Shown: piece by piece, positions 37,103 through 46,162 of the stretch | Position numbering within the stretch: position 1 is the stretch's first letter | Layout of the letters: each line of letters begins with the position of its first letter | NCBI RefSeq assembly: GCF_001420605.1 | Contig: NZ_LJIZ01000013.1 | Span: forward strand, 219,956 to 283,955 | From: Bacillus sp. FJAT-25509 | GTDB taxonomy: Bacteria; Bacillota; Bacilli; Bacillales; Bacillaceae_G | DNA: 64,000 nucleotides | Direction of reading: 5' to 3' | The notes under the pieces: model-generated | Database searches by the model: none | Told to the model about the DNA's origin: nothing | What the model saw: the letters and a program-made list of their open reading frames with translations, nothing else | Position numbers and translations under genes: made by a program

Positions 37103-37110
37103 ATCAGTCT
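37086..37110. repeat. 25-bp palindrome, first copy
   Basis: Arms GACTGATTCA/TGAATCAGTC with a TTT loop. It is identical over 25 bp to 37633-37657 but lacks a T-run, and it contains the stop codon of the small membrane protein. Confidence 0.85.
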
Positions 37111-37444
37111 AAGAGTGTTGAAATATAAAACGGTCAATAGAGAAAGCGGACATTAAATAAACATTTATTAATAATGAAATTATCATTTTTGGATGATCTA
37201 TCTATTACTGGTTTTAATTTTAATATGTTTGAGGAATTTTATGATTCCAATAACACTAATGAGGGTTTTTTCAGAAGTTAAAAATATTATGAACTAATTT
37301 TTAGAAAAACAATTTCATTTGATTTGTTTATTAATTAATGTTCGATTCTTATTGATCTACAAACTGATTAATAAACATCTGTTAGGATACTCTTAGTAAA
37401 GGCTATTTGTTTAGGTTTTATTGCAGACTTTTTTTAATGAATAA
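37111..37444. other. Gene-free AT-rich stretch
   Basis: About 330 bp between the two palindrome copies and before the Bacillaceae repeat. No gene, promoter pair or known RNA seen. Confidence 0.4.
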
Positions 37445-37569
37445 GTTGATTGGAACGGAGGGGTGCTCGACTCCTATGGGATATGCGGGAAGGCTGAGAC
37501 CCCGCAGGCTTGCCGAGGAGGCTCAGGTCTCGCCCCATGGAAAGCGAGCATCCTGTAGTGGAAATCAAC
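37445..37569. repeat. Widespread Bacillaceae intergenic palindromic repeat
   Basis: A 125-bp GC-rich island in AT-rich DNA, closed by GTTGATT/AATCAAC and an inner TGCTCG/CGAGCA, with GAGACCCCGCAGG and CGAGGAGGCTCAGG in the middle. From memory, near-identical elements occur between genes in many Bacillus and Geobacillus genomes, but their role is not established. The GC contrast and strong folding suggest a structured RNA or a MITE-like element. The frame across it (37407-37649) is not a gene. Confidence 0.75.
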
Positions 37570-37632
37570 ATCACTCTACTTCTTTACGAAAATTTGGTAA
37601 GTTAATTGACAAGGTTGTTTTTCAACAGCGTG

Positions 37633-37664
37633 AGACTGATTCATTTTGAATCAGTCTTTTTTAT
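37633..37664. terminator. Second palindrome copy, terminator with T-run
   Basis: The same 25-bp palindrome as at 37086-37110, here followed by six T and TATTT. Confidence 0.75.
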
Positions 37665-37751
37665 TTACCTGTTTTATCAAATTACTTATTATAAGAAAAA
37701 TAAATGATGTTAATATTGATAATAAGTAAATCTGATACTAGGAGATAGAAA

Positions 37752-38636
37752 ATGGATCAAATTCTTTTAGTTTTTATGGCGGTCGCTGAAAAAAGAAACT
37801 TTTCAAGAGCGGCTGAGGAGTTACATATGACTCAACCATCCGTTAGTCAGCAAATTCAATTACTTGAGAAGCATATCGGTGCAAAGCTTTTGATTAGAAC
37901 GAATAAGTATGTTCAGTTAACGAAAGCTGGAGAAATCGTTTATTTGCATGCAAAGGAAATAACTAGTTTATACAAACGTATGTCGACACTTGTGAATGAT
38001 CTGATGAATGAGGCTAGTGGTCATCTTAAAATAGGTGCAAGTTATACATTTGGTGAATATGTATTACCGCAAATTTTAGCGGAAATGAAGAGACTTTTCC
38101 CGAATGTCATCCCATCGGTGCAAATAGGGAATACTCGAGAAATTGTTCAGGCTGCACTTAGTTATCAAATTGATATTGGTATAGTTGAGGGAGAAGCGAC
38201 GCATACAAATTTAAATATGCAACCTTTTGCAAATGATGAAATGTATATTATTGCTGGAACTAAAAGCGAAATTTATGCTATTGAAGCTGTGACATTGAAT
38301 CAAATTGAAAATGAAACATGGATTGTTAGGGAAGAAGGATCTGGAACAAGGGAAGCGACTGAACGATTATTTGAATTATTAAAGATACGTCCTAAAAACA
38401 TAATTGAATTTGGTAGTACACAATTAATTAAAGAGGCTGTAGAAGCTGGTATGGGAATTACCTATCTTTCTGAACTAGCAATAAAAAAAGAAAAGCAGTT
38501 AAATACCATTGATTACCTTAAAGTAGAGGGGACACCGATTCAACGGAATTTTTCAATTATCACAGATAAAATCGAACTTCAAACGAAATCGATGGAACTA
38601 TTTATTGAGTTAGTGAAGAAATATTACGAGAAATAA
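37752..38636 (+). CDS. LysR family transcriptional regulator
   Basis: 294 residues. An N-terminal winged HTH (FMAVAEKRNFSRAAEELHMTQPSVSQQIQLLEKHIG, about 8-43) is followed by a LysR substrate-binding domain starting near LKIGASYTFGEYVLP (about 92). It resembles CysL/YwfK-type regulators in general form, but the effector is unknown. The SDR gene 80 bp downstream may be a co-transcribed target. SD aggaga precedes the ATG. Confidence 0.88.
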   Translation: MDQILLVFMAVAEKRNFSRAAEELHMTQPSVSQQIQLLEKHIGAKLLIRTNKYVQLTKAGEIVYLHAKEITSLYKRMSTLVNDLMNEASGHLKIGASYTFGEYVLPQILAEMKRLFPNVIPSVQIGNTREIVQAALSYQIDIGIVEGEATHTNLNMQPFANDEMYIIAGTKSEIYAIEAVTLNQIENETWIVREEGSGTREATERLFELLKIRPKNIIEFGSTQLIKEAVEAGMGITYLSELAIKKEKQLNTIDYLKVEGTPIQRNFSIITDKIELQTKSMELFIELVKKYYEK

Positions 38637-38716
38637 AGTAGGAATCCTTTTTTTATTTAGTTGAACATATAGTAAAACAAAGTGTTCTTACGATAAAAAG
38701 ATAAAGGATAATCATA

Positions 38717-39511
38717 ATGACTTTCAAAAAACAAAAGGGTAAAACAGTATTAATTACCGGACCAACGGAAGGAATAGGCTACGAGTTAACTAAATTATTT
38801 GCAAAAGATCATTTCAACTTAGTTTTAGTAGCTAGGAATAAAATTAAATTAGAAGAAATGGCTAATTCATTGATGAAGCAATTCAATATAAAAGTAATGG
38901 TTATTGCTGAAGACCTTTCTAAAGTAAATTCTGCTAAGTCCATTTTTGATCAAGTTTCAAAGTCACAACTGGAGATTGATATTCTAGTAAATAATGCTGG
39001 AGTTGCTCTATACGGAGACTTTGGTCGGACTGATTTAAATAAAGAATTAAAGATGATTCAGCTAAATATTGTTACTTTAACAGCGTTAGTAAAATACTTC
39101 CTACCAAATATGCTTCAAAAAAAGTCAGGTCAAATTATTAATATTGCATCTACTTCAGCTTTTCAACCAGGGCCAAAAATGTCCGTCTATGCAGCTTCAA
39201 AGGCTTACGTACTATCATTTAGTGAAGCTCTTTCAGAGGAATTAAGACATACAGGAGTTACTGTAACAGCTGTTTGCCCAGGACCAACTAAAACGGGAAT
39301 TATAAATTCATCCGGTGGAAATAATTCAAAGCTATTTAAAGGTAAAATTATGACCCCCAAAAAAGTTGCGAAGTTGACTTATGAGGCAGTTAGTAAGAAG
39401 AAAACCATTGTTATTACAGGTATTAAGAATAAAATTTTAGCGCAATCTGTTCGATTCATTCCAAGATCGATCATTAGAAAACTTGCAATAAAACTATTGG
39501 AAGAAAAATAA
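38717..39511 (+). CDS. Short-chain dehydrogenase/reductase
   Basis: 264 residues of the classical SDR fold. The cofactor loop is TGPTEGIGYEL, with Pro-Thr-Glu replacing the usual Ala-Ser-X. NNAG (about residues 94-97) is intact. The catalytic Ser is in IINIASTSA, followed by Tyr-Lys in YAASKAY. The RN after the second strand (VARNKIKLEEM) suggests NADP preference. It looks closest to the YqjQ/DltE-like group. The substrate is unknown. The LysR gene upstream may regulate it. Confidence 0.87.
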   Translation: MTFKKQKGKTVLITGPTEGIGYELTKLFAKDHFNLVLVARNKIKLEEMANSLMKQFNIKVMVIAEDLSKVNSAKSIFDQVSKSQLEIDILVNNAGVALYGDFGRTDLNKELKMIQLNIVTLTALVKYFLPNMLQKKSGQIINIASTSAFQPGPKMSVYAASKAYVLSFSEALSEELRHTGVTVTAVCPGPTKTGIINSSGGNNSKLFKGKIMTPKKVAKLTYEAVSKKKTIVITGIKNKILAQSVRFIPRSIIRKLAIKLLEEK

Positions 39512-39540
39512 AAAAATACAGTCAACAGGCTGTATTTTTT
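39512..39540. terminator. Bidirectional terminator between SDR and DUF47 genes
   Basis: AAAAAATACAG/CTGTATTTTTT with an 8-nt loop; A- and T-runs serve both strands. Confidence 0.85.
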
Positions 39541-39553
39541 AGTAACAATTTAA

Positions 39554-40174
39554 TTACGCATTACCCATAATAATCTGTTCAAGTGTATTTGCTACATCTT
39601 GTGCACTATCAGAAACAGATTCTAACATTTCATATATCTCTTTGAACTGAATTATTTTGATTGGATCTTTTTCATTTTTAAATAACTCTTTAATGGAAGT
39701 GCGTAATAACGCATCACATTGTGACTCATAATCCTTTACTTGGATTGCATGTACGCGCATTTCTAATAATTTCTTCCTTGAAAGTAATTGAATTGCTTTT
39801 AAAATTTCGTTTGCAGCACTACGGATATTTTTAACAAACTTCACCATGAATTCATCGATTTGAACGATGGAGTACATTTCGAATGTTGCTGAACATTGCT
39901 CCATTCCATCTAGTACATCATCCATTTTATTAGCAAGTTCTAGTATATCTTCACGTTCAATTGGTGTAATAAATGTTTTGTTTAATTCAACAATAATTTG
40001 ATGAATATATGTATCACCTTTTGTTTCATAAGCCTTCATTTCTGCAGAGAATGTTTTTAAATCAGTAGCATTTTTTATTTTAAAGTCATCAAAATAAATC
40101 GAACATTCATTTACATTATTTGCGATATTTAAGAGCATTTCAAAGAATGTATCATTTTTTTTACCTAGTCTCAA
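39554..40174 (-). CDS. DUF47/PhoU-like protein (Pit accessory type)
   Basis: 206 residues, all helical, with the PhoU-like metal-cluster motifs ETKGDTYIHQI and ANKMDDVLDG and a second half containing VKDYESQCDALL and EIYEMLESVSDSAQDVANTLE. Such proteins usually sit beside a Pit phosphate or sulfate transporter and modulate it. No pit gene lies next to it here, so it is an orphan copy. TTG start with SD aggagg. Confidence 0.87.
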   Translation of the reverse strand: MRLGKKNDTFFEMLLNIANNVNECSIYFDDFKIKNATDLKTFSAEMKAYETKGDTYIHQIIVELNKTFITPIEREDILELANKMDDVLDGMEQCSATFEMYSIVQIDEFMVKFVKNIRSAANEILKAIQLLSRKKLLEMRVHAIQVKDYESQCDALLRTSIKELFKNEKDPIKIIQFKEIYEMLESVSDSAQDVANTLEQIIMGNA

Positions 40175-40258
40175 AGTATGATTCCTCCTAAAAACAGATT
40201 TATTTCAAATCCTTACATTATGTTGCTCAAGAAATTAATCTATTATAAATATTATCCA

Positions 40259-41362
40259 TTAAAAAACAGGTCCAGTTCGATCAATTTTTGCCTTAACGGA
40301 AGTTTTGAACTTAACATCCTTATAATCTTTCTTCCAATTTAATTTTTTCCATAAAGTTTGATGAGAGCTTGAAATTCTTCTTCCAATCCCAAATGCATCA
40401 CAATTAGCTTCTAGCAATGAATTAGTGATTTCATTTGCCCGTTTAGTAAGGAATTGTGAAATTTCTTTATTTAACTTGTCCTTGTTAAGTTTTTCTCCCA
40501 CCTTACCCGAGTAGCTAGTAATTGTTAAATCAAGATTTAGATTTAGTTTACAAGTAATTTTTGACGTTTTTTTATCTATTTTTAAATCTAAATTCCTCTT
40601 AATATCTTTTGCCCTAAATGAGATTGAACGATTTTTCCCTAAATTTATAGCCATTTCACTATACTTAGTTATTTGGTCCATCATCAATAATAACAGGCTT
40701 CCCTTTTCATCAGGCAAACTAATTCCTGAGAACCGATCCCCATCAAATAAGTCTATTCCACCAATTGTAATTTTATCATTCTCATCTTTTTTTACATAAG
40801 GTAAAACCATATCACGACCCTCATCAGTAATCTGATTCCAAGCTGAAAAAACAGTCTCTTTCGGAATTTTTGTCGTTTCTTCAGCAGCTTCTAATCCTTT
40901 TAAGATTTCGAATGCAATTGGACTAGTTCCAGGATCGAGTGAAATAATGTCAGATGCTTTATCTTCTGCAATAACAATTCTAGTAGAAGGGGAGGCTTGC
41001 CTAGGTCGATAAAAAACCTCTAAAAAAGGGTAAATTCCTTTTTTTGCAAGTTCACTTCCAATTAAGATAATATGAGCTTTACTTACATCAATTTGACCAG
41101 GTAGTTTATTATTAATATCAATTGCCATTCCAGCTACATTAGAATTCTTTATTTTGACAAGTTCGTCTTTCACTTCAAATTGGCCGCCACCTTTATTTTC
41201 GATATTTAATGCTCTAACTGTGGCTAATATAGTATTGTCTTTGTCTAAGTCCAAACTGATCCCATTCACCATTTTTTTATCTACTAATAGATTCTGATCC
41301 CAACAACTAGCTAAAAAAAAGGTAAACAAACATAAGGTGATTAAGAAGGATTTTCTTATAAT
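40259..41362 (-). CDS. Germinant receptor lipoprotein, GerC subunit
   Basis: About 367 residues; Ger(x)C family lipoprotein that forms a spore inner-membrane receptor with GerA and GerB. With the proposed start the N-terminus is a lipoprotein signal ending LASC. The family core includes VNGISLDLDKDN, the PSTRIVIAEDKASDI region and the C-terminal TLWKKLNWKKDYKDVKF. No ATG, GTG or TTG sits behind the SD AAGGAG; the in-frame ATT at 41362 is 6 nt after it. A TTG at 41329 would leave only a truncated signal. The start overlaps the gerB stop. Confidence 0.87.
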   Translation of the reverse strand: MIRKSFLITLCLFTFFLASCWDQNLLVDKKMVNGISLDLDKDNTILATVRALNIENKGGGQFEVKDELVKIKNSNVAGMAIDINNKLPGQIDVSKAHIILIGSELAKKGIYPFLEVFYRPRQASPSTRIVIAEDKASDIISLDPGTSPIAFEILKGLEAAEETTKIPKETVFSAWNQITDEGRDMVLPYVKKDENDKITIGGIDLFDGDRFSGISLPDEKGSLLLLMMDQITKYSEMAINLGKNRSISFRAKDIKRNLDLKIDKKTSKITCKLNLNLDLTITSYSGKVGEKLNKDKLNKEISQFLTKRANEITNSLLEANCDAFGIGRRISSSHQTLWKKLNWKKDYKDVKFKTSVKAKIDRTGPVF

Positions 41363-42447
41363 TGCTCACTCCTTTCAGTCTTAGAGATGATGAAGGATAG
41401 GCAAAAGAGAATGAACGGAAGCCCAAATACTATTACATAACTCAAATAAGTTACATATTTGTTAAAAAGAGCTAGTTGTTCTTCACCGATTGGCAAAATT
41501 GTAATGATAAAAATAAGGATTCCATTTAATATAACAATTTTTTTGAATGAATTTTCATTGCTAATACTTTTCGCTGATAAAAACATGTAAATTATTACCG
41601 ATGTTGTCATAGGCACGATCCAGACTGATAAAAAAATCAAATCTAAACGGTCGATCATTTCAAATGAAAGTACTTTAAATAGATATAAAACAGGTTCCCG
41701 AATTTGCAAAAGCTGTGTTGGACTAAAGCTTAATAGACAAAGGATGGTGAAATATGTATAGAATAGTGTCACCGTAATATTGGCAAAACTCGCAGTTTTA
41801 AAAATTCCTTTTTCTGAATCAAGAATAAAAGGAAATATTAGTAAAAGGCTTTCAAATCCTAACATTGAGAGTAATGATTTATGGCTTCCCAGTAGTATAT
41901 TTTTCACACCAGAATGTCCAACTGGTAGAATAAAGCGAACTTCTTTTGGTAAATAAAAGGTAAAAAAGGAAAGAAAAAACAGTAAGATAATTAAGACGGA
42001 AGATATAACAAAAAATCTTGAAATGATTCTTAAGTCGCTAATTGTTAAATAAATACTCGATAAAACAATAATAAGCGATAATACCCACATAGGAGTAAGT
42101 GGGAGTAACCAGAGATTTATGGTTCTTATAAAAAGAATACAAGCCAAACTTCCAATCATAATAAAATAAATATAGATAAATAAATTGCATAACTTCCCCA
42201 CATATTTACCTAAAATTTTTTTTGTTATTTCCGTATAGATTTCATTTGGATATTTTCTTAGTAATAGCCAGTAGATGAATATTGTAATTTGAACTGCTAA
42301 TCCTGCTACTAGCGTGGAAATCCAGCCATCACCTTTAGCTGTACTTTCAACCACATTTGGCAAGGAGAGTAATCCAATACCTATTTGACTTTGGACAATA
42401 AAAAAATAAAGCTGTAATTTAGAAATCGAATTACTATTCGTTATCAT
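41356..42447 (-). CDS. Germinant receptor permease, GerB subunit
   Basis: 363 residues, about ten membrane spans, GerAB/spore-permease family (APC superfamily). Motifs include QIGIGLLSLPNVV in the first span. It is thought to bind the germinant amino acid or sugar. ATG 42447 overlaps the gerA stop (ATGA), and the 3' end overlaps gerC. A GTG four codons upstream is possible. The germinant cannot be predicted from sequence. Confidence 0.9.
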   Translation of the reverse strand: MITNSNSISKLQLYFFIVQSQIGIGLLSLPNVVESTAKGDGWISTLVAGLAVQITIFIYWLLLRKYPNEIYTEITKKILGKYVGKLCNLFIYIYFIMIGSLACILFIRTINLWLLPLTPMWVLSLIIVLSSIYLTISDLRIISRFFVISSVLIILLFFLSFFTFYLPKEVRFILPVGHSGVKNILLGSHKSLLSMLGFESLLLIFPFILDSEKGIFKTASFANITVTLFYTYFTILCLLSFSPTQLLQIREPVLYLFKVLSFEMIDRLDLIFLSVWIVPMTTSVIIYMFLSAKSISNENSFKKIVILNGILIFIITILPIGEEQLALFNKYVTYLSYVIVFGLPFILFCLSFIISKTERSEQL

Positions 42448-43931
42448 TTTTTCTTCCACACCCTAAACATTCTTTGCCGTTCAAGTTTTTGGGGAAGTGC
42501 ATCAGTTGGTCTTGTATTTTGTTTCCATATAGGGAGTCTCATAAATGTATCCTTAATATCTTCCTTTCTAAAAGGTGCCATTGGTGAAAAGTACGGCATA
42601 CCAAAAGATTTTAATTTACACATGTGCATAAAGATTAACATTAATGATAAAGTAATCCCAAAAAAACCTAGTACCGACGCCATAATCATAGTTGGGAATC
42701 CTAATAATCTCATACTAGTTCCCATTTCACTGACCGGGGCTACAAATGATGCAATCGCTGTAAAACCAATCACAACAATCATGGTATTTGATACTAAATG
42801 CGCTTCAACAATAGCCGTACCAATTACTAATCCACCTACTATTCCAATTGTTTGAGCGATAGGAGATGGTAGTCTAATAGCTGCTTCTTTCAACAGCTCC
42901 AATATGATTTGCATCATAAATGCCTCTGCAAGAGGAAGAAATGGTACAAACTCTAAAGAGACTCTAATTGAATAAAGAATTCCGATTGGTAGTATTTCAG
43001 AATGGAAAGATACAATCGCGATATAGATTGCAGGTAGACAGATTGCAATAATAAAGCTAAAAACTCTTATAATTCGAAAAAACGATCCAATCAGCCATCT
43101 ATGAGTATAATCATCAGGAGCTTGATAAAAAGCAAAAAAGGTTATTGGTACAATTGATACGGTAGGATTCCCATCTACAAGTAAATTTATTTTTCCATCC
43201 AAAAGATAGGATACAGCCCGGTCTGGTCTTTCTGTATTTAATACTTGTGGAAATGGTGAAAAAGTATTATCCTCAATTAACTCTTCTAAATGCCCCGTTG
43301 ATTGAAGACTGTCTAACTCAACACCTGAAATTCTTTCTTCTATGACCTCAACAAGTTTTTGATTTGCAATTGAATCGATATAAACCATAGCAACTCTAGT
43401 ATTCGTAATCTTACCAATCGTAAAATATTTAACTTTTAGCTCGGGTGTACGGATTCGTTTTCTTAGTAATTGTATATTTGTATTTATACTTTCGACAAAA
43501 CCATCATGGGCACCATTAATATTTTGTTCATTAGCGGGTTCTTGAATTGCTCGTCCTTTATCATCTGGGGCTGCTGCTAGAGTTCCGAATGAATTATTTT
43601 CTTCTAAAATAAGACAAAATCCGTCTAATAAACTATCTCCTAATTCTGAGATATTTGTTGAGTTTTTAATCTCATATGATTTGACAATATTGCCTGTTTC
43701 ATCCTTTGTTTCTCTTAAAATAGGTTCAATAATAAATGATTGAAGTGCCTCAATTTTTATCATCGATTCAAGAAACAAAATAGCAAAAATTTGAGTGTTT
43801 TTATGGATAATCTTAACAACCAAATCTTCTGTATGACTTAAATATTCTTGAATCATTTCAATATTATTTTTAAGATTATTTGATAAAACTTCTTCTTTAT
43901 TTGACTTCATTGTTGTTGTATTAGTTCTCAT
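42444..43931 (-). CDS. Germinant receptor GerA subunit
   Basis: 495 residues. A soluble N-terminal domain (about 1-270) is followed by four or five membrane spans. Conserved GerA motifs are RPDRAVSYLLDGKINLLVDG and LPLAEAFMMQIILELLKEAAIRLPSPIAQTIGIVGGLVIGTAIVEA. It forms the nutrient-gated ion channel scaffold of the receptor. SD agaggt precedes ATG 43931. It is the first gene of the A-B-C operon, which is normally made in the forespore under sigma-G; I could not place a convincing sigma-G promoter. Confidence 0.93.
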   Translation of the reverse strand: MRTNTTTMKSNKEEVLSNNLKNNIEMIQEYLSHTEDLVVKIIHKNTQIFAILFLESMIKIEALQSFIIEPILRETKDETGNIVKSYEIKNSTNISELGDSLLDGFCLILEENNSFGTLAAAPDDKGRAIQEPANEQNINGAHDGFVESINTNIQLLRKRIRTPELKVKYFTIGKITNTRVAMVYIDSIANQKLVEVIEERISGVELDSLQSTGHLEELIEDNTFSPFPQVLNTERPDRAVSYLLDGKINLLVDGNPTVSIVPITFFAFYQAPDDYTHRWLIGSFFRIIRVFSFIIAICLPAIYIAIVSFHSEILPIGILYSIRVSLEFVPFLPLAEAFMMQIILELLKEAAIRLPSPIAQTIGIVGGLVIGTAIVEAHLVSNTMIVVIGFTAIASFVAPVSEMGTSMRLLGFPTMIMASVLGFFGITLSLMLIFMHMCKLKSFGMPYFSPMAPFRKEDIKDTFMRLPIWKQNTRPTDALPQKLERQRMFRVWKKK

Positions 43932-44064
43932 GTTGATACCTCTTTGATGGAAGGTCTAATTAGGTTTATTCTTTCCAAAATTAGGTTGTGTATGCGATTA
44001 ATAAAAACGTATGATATTAGTTTTCTAAAAAGTTAAAAAATCGAATCTTGTAGAAATAAACTTG

Positions 44065-44093
44065 TTGACTTTTTATTTTTTGCATAATAATAT
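44065..44093 (+). promoter_or_regulatory. Candidate promoter of the trp leader
   Basis: TTGACT (44065-44070), 17-bp spacer, TAATAT (44088-44093), just before the first T-box. Confidence 0.45.
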
Positions 44094-44109
44094 AAGGACA
44101 ATTAATTTA

Positions 44110-44396
44110 AATAAACATCCATATTTACTTTGCGTTGACGAAGAGTAGTAACGATTACGGAAACTAAAGAGAGCTGATGGTTGGTGCGAATCAGTGTGAA
44201 AGTAATCGCGAATGGACTTCTGAGCATTCAAACCGAACCTTAAATAAGTAGTAGGCTTTGGCGAGTAGTCTTCTCGTTACAAAAGACGGGTATTCAATGA
44301 AAAGTTGATTGGATACCGACAAAGCGAGCTGTTAATCAGCTAATGAAGGTGGCACCACGGGTCTCTCGTCCTTTTTAAGACGGGGGGCCCTTTTTG
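44110..44396 (+). ncRNA. T-box riboswitch 1 of the trp operon, Trp specifier
   Basis: The T-box core AAGGTGGCACCACGG (44346-44360) contains TGGCA... which pairs with the uncharged tRNA acceptor end. It precedes the terminator GGGTCTCTCGTC/GACGGGGGGCCC plus T-run (44359-44396). In stem I the specifier reads GAA-TGG-A with TGG at 44213-44215, the tryptophan codon. The AGAGAG k-turn element is at 44168-44173. Confidence 0.92.
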
Positions 44397-44449
44397 TATT
44401 TCTTTTAAATTATATAAACATAAATCGATGAGTAAGAAGAGTAAATATT

Positions 44450-44717
44450 GGTGAATGTCACAGAGAGTTAGACAATGGTGGGAGTCTAATACAGGAACCT
44501 TTATCGAATGGGCTTACGAGAGGCATCTTGAACAGTAAAGTAGGGATGCACGGATTTCCACCGTTAAAAGGATAGGGTATCGGAATTATATGCAACTAAT
44601 TCTCGTATCCGAAAAGTGGGATTCAGTTAAATCTGATCCAATCTGAGGTGGTACCGCGGTAGCAACTAATCGTCCTCTATATGCACAATCTTTGTGCGTA
44701 TAGGGGACTTTTTTTAT
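44450..44717 (+). ncRNA. T-box riboswitch 2 of the trp operon, Trp specifier
   Basis: T-box core GAGGTGGTACCGCGG (44645-44659) and terminator GTCCTCTATATGCAC/TGTGCGTATAGGGGAC plus seven T (44673-44717). The stem I specifier loop reads CGAA-TGG-G with TGG at 44509-44511. It lies in tandem with the first T-box, so two uncharged-tRNA readings are needed before trpE is transcribed. Confidence 0.92.
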
Positions 44718-44749
44718 ACTCATCATTAAATTCCTGGAGGTCGAACAAA

Positions 44750-46162
44750 TTGTCAGTACAAAACAAAGCAGAAATAATCATTGAAACGATAATGGGGGAT
44801 TTGTTTACACCGATTTCATTATTTAAGAAATTGACCGATAGCAAAAAGTTTTTATTTGAAAGTTCGTTTAAGCATCAAGATTCTGGTCGTTATTCATTTG
44901 TCGGTTCAAAACCTGCTTTTGAATTAATTGGAACGAATCAAGGTGGCCAAATCATCCATAACAACGGTCAAAAAGAAGAGTTTATTGGAAATCCTCTTTT
45001 AAAACTGAAAGAGCTAATACCAAAGCAGGATTACTTGGAAGCACTTGAACTTCCTTTCATTGGCGGAGGAATTGGATATGTTGGGTACGATATGATTCGC
45101 CAATTTGAAGAAATTGGTGATGAGTTGGAAGACGTGATTGGAATGCCAGATCTCCATTTAATGTTTTTTGAAGTCATTATTGTATTTGATCATTTGGAAC
45201 AGAAAATTCATTTGGTTGGAACAAAGCTTTCCGATGAAACAACATTAGAAGATTTGAAGAGCGAAATTCAGAAGTATAAGCAAGTAATTGTAGCTAACTC
45301 AAATCAAGAGGAGGAAGTAAAGCCAGTTGTATTTTCTACTTTCGAGTCTGAAGTTAGTAAAGCTGACTACATGTCCAAAGTAGAAAAGGCAAAGTCATTT
45401 ATTCAAAAAGGAGATATTTTTCAAGTCGTTCTATCTCATCGAATGGGAGCAAAATTTGAAGGAAATCCATTTGACTATTATCGAAAATTACGAATCCAAA
45501 ACCCTTCACCATATATGTATTATATCGATTTTGGTGATAGCGTTGTTGCTGGTACTTCCCCTGAAAGCTTAATAAAAGTTAAAGGTAATCAGGTCATAAC
45601 GAATCCAATTGCTGGTACGAAACGAAGAGGGGAAACAGATGAACAAGACTTAAAAATTGAAAGGGATTTATTACAGGATGAGAAGGAGCTTGCCGAACAT
45701 AAAATGCTTGTTGATTTAGGAAGAAATGATCTGGGCAAAGTTTGCGAGTTTGGAACAATCAAATTAGAAAAATATATGAACGTTGAGAGATATAAATATG
45801 TAATGCATATCGTTTCAGAAGTTAGTGGGGAAATAAAAAAACCACATACTTCACTTGATGCTCTTATTGCTTGCTTACCAGCTGGAACCGTTTCTGGTGC
45901 ACCTAAGATTAGAGCAATGGAAATCATTAATGAATTAGAGCGTTCAAAGCGAGGGGTATACTCCGGTGCAGTCGGTTATGTATCCGTTAATGGAAATCTT
46001 GATTTTGCATTAGCTATTCGAACGATGATTATAAAAAATCAAATGGCCTATATTCAAGCAGGAGCAGGTATTGTTTATGACAGCAAACCCGAACACGAAT
46101 ATGAAGAAACCATTAATAAACTAAAAGCTTTTTTGGAGGAAAATCATGATTTTAATAATTGA
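44750..46162 (+). CDS. trpE: Anthranilate synthase component I
   Basis: 470 residues; makes anthranilate from chorismate with ammonia supplied by TrpG. The tryptophan-feedback motif lies in FLFESSFKHQDSGRYSF. The catalytic C-terminal half carries QVVLSHRM, PSPYMYYIDFGDSVVAGTSPE, IAGTKRRGETDEQD and PAGTVSGAPKIRAMEII. I start at TTG 44750, which has SD ggagg 9 nt upstream; the longer frame from 44681 runs back through the T-box terminator. It overlaps trpG by 17 bp. Confidence 0.95.
   Translation: MSVQNKAEIIIETIMGDLFTPISLFKKLTDSKKFLFESSFKHQDSGRYSFVGSKPAFELIGTNQGGQIIHNNGQKEEFIGNPLLKLKELIPKQDYLEALELPFIGGGIGYVGYDMIRQFEEIGDELEDVIGMPDLHLMFFEVIIVFDHLEQKIHLVGTKLSDETTLEDLKSEIQKYKQVIVANSNQEEEVKPVVFSTFESEVSKADYMSKVEKAKSFIQKGDIFQVVLSHRMGAKFEGNPFDYYRKLRIQNPSPYMYYIDFGDSVVAGTSPESLIKVKGNQVITNPIAGTKRRGETDEQDLKIERDLLQDEKELAEHKMLVDLGRNDLGKVCEFGTIKLEKYMNVERYKYVMHIVSEVSGEIKKPHTSLDALIACLPAGTVSGAPKIRAMEIINELERSKRGVYSGAVGYVSVNGNLDFALAIRTMIIKNQMAYIQAGAGIVYDSKPEHEYEETINKLKAFLEENHDFNN

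Noticed and set aside
37407-37649. 80-codon open frame across the GC-rich repeat
   Set aside because: It lies entirely on a known type of intergenic repeat and the second palindrome, has no SD, and its sequence looks like random translation.
43940-44040. Sigma-G promoter for the germinant receptor operon
   Set aside because: Pieces such as GCATA and CATACAC are present on the minus strand, but no pair has the required 17-18 bp spacing.
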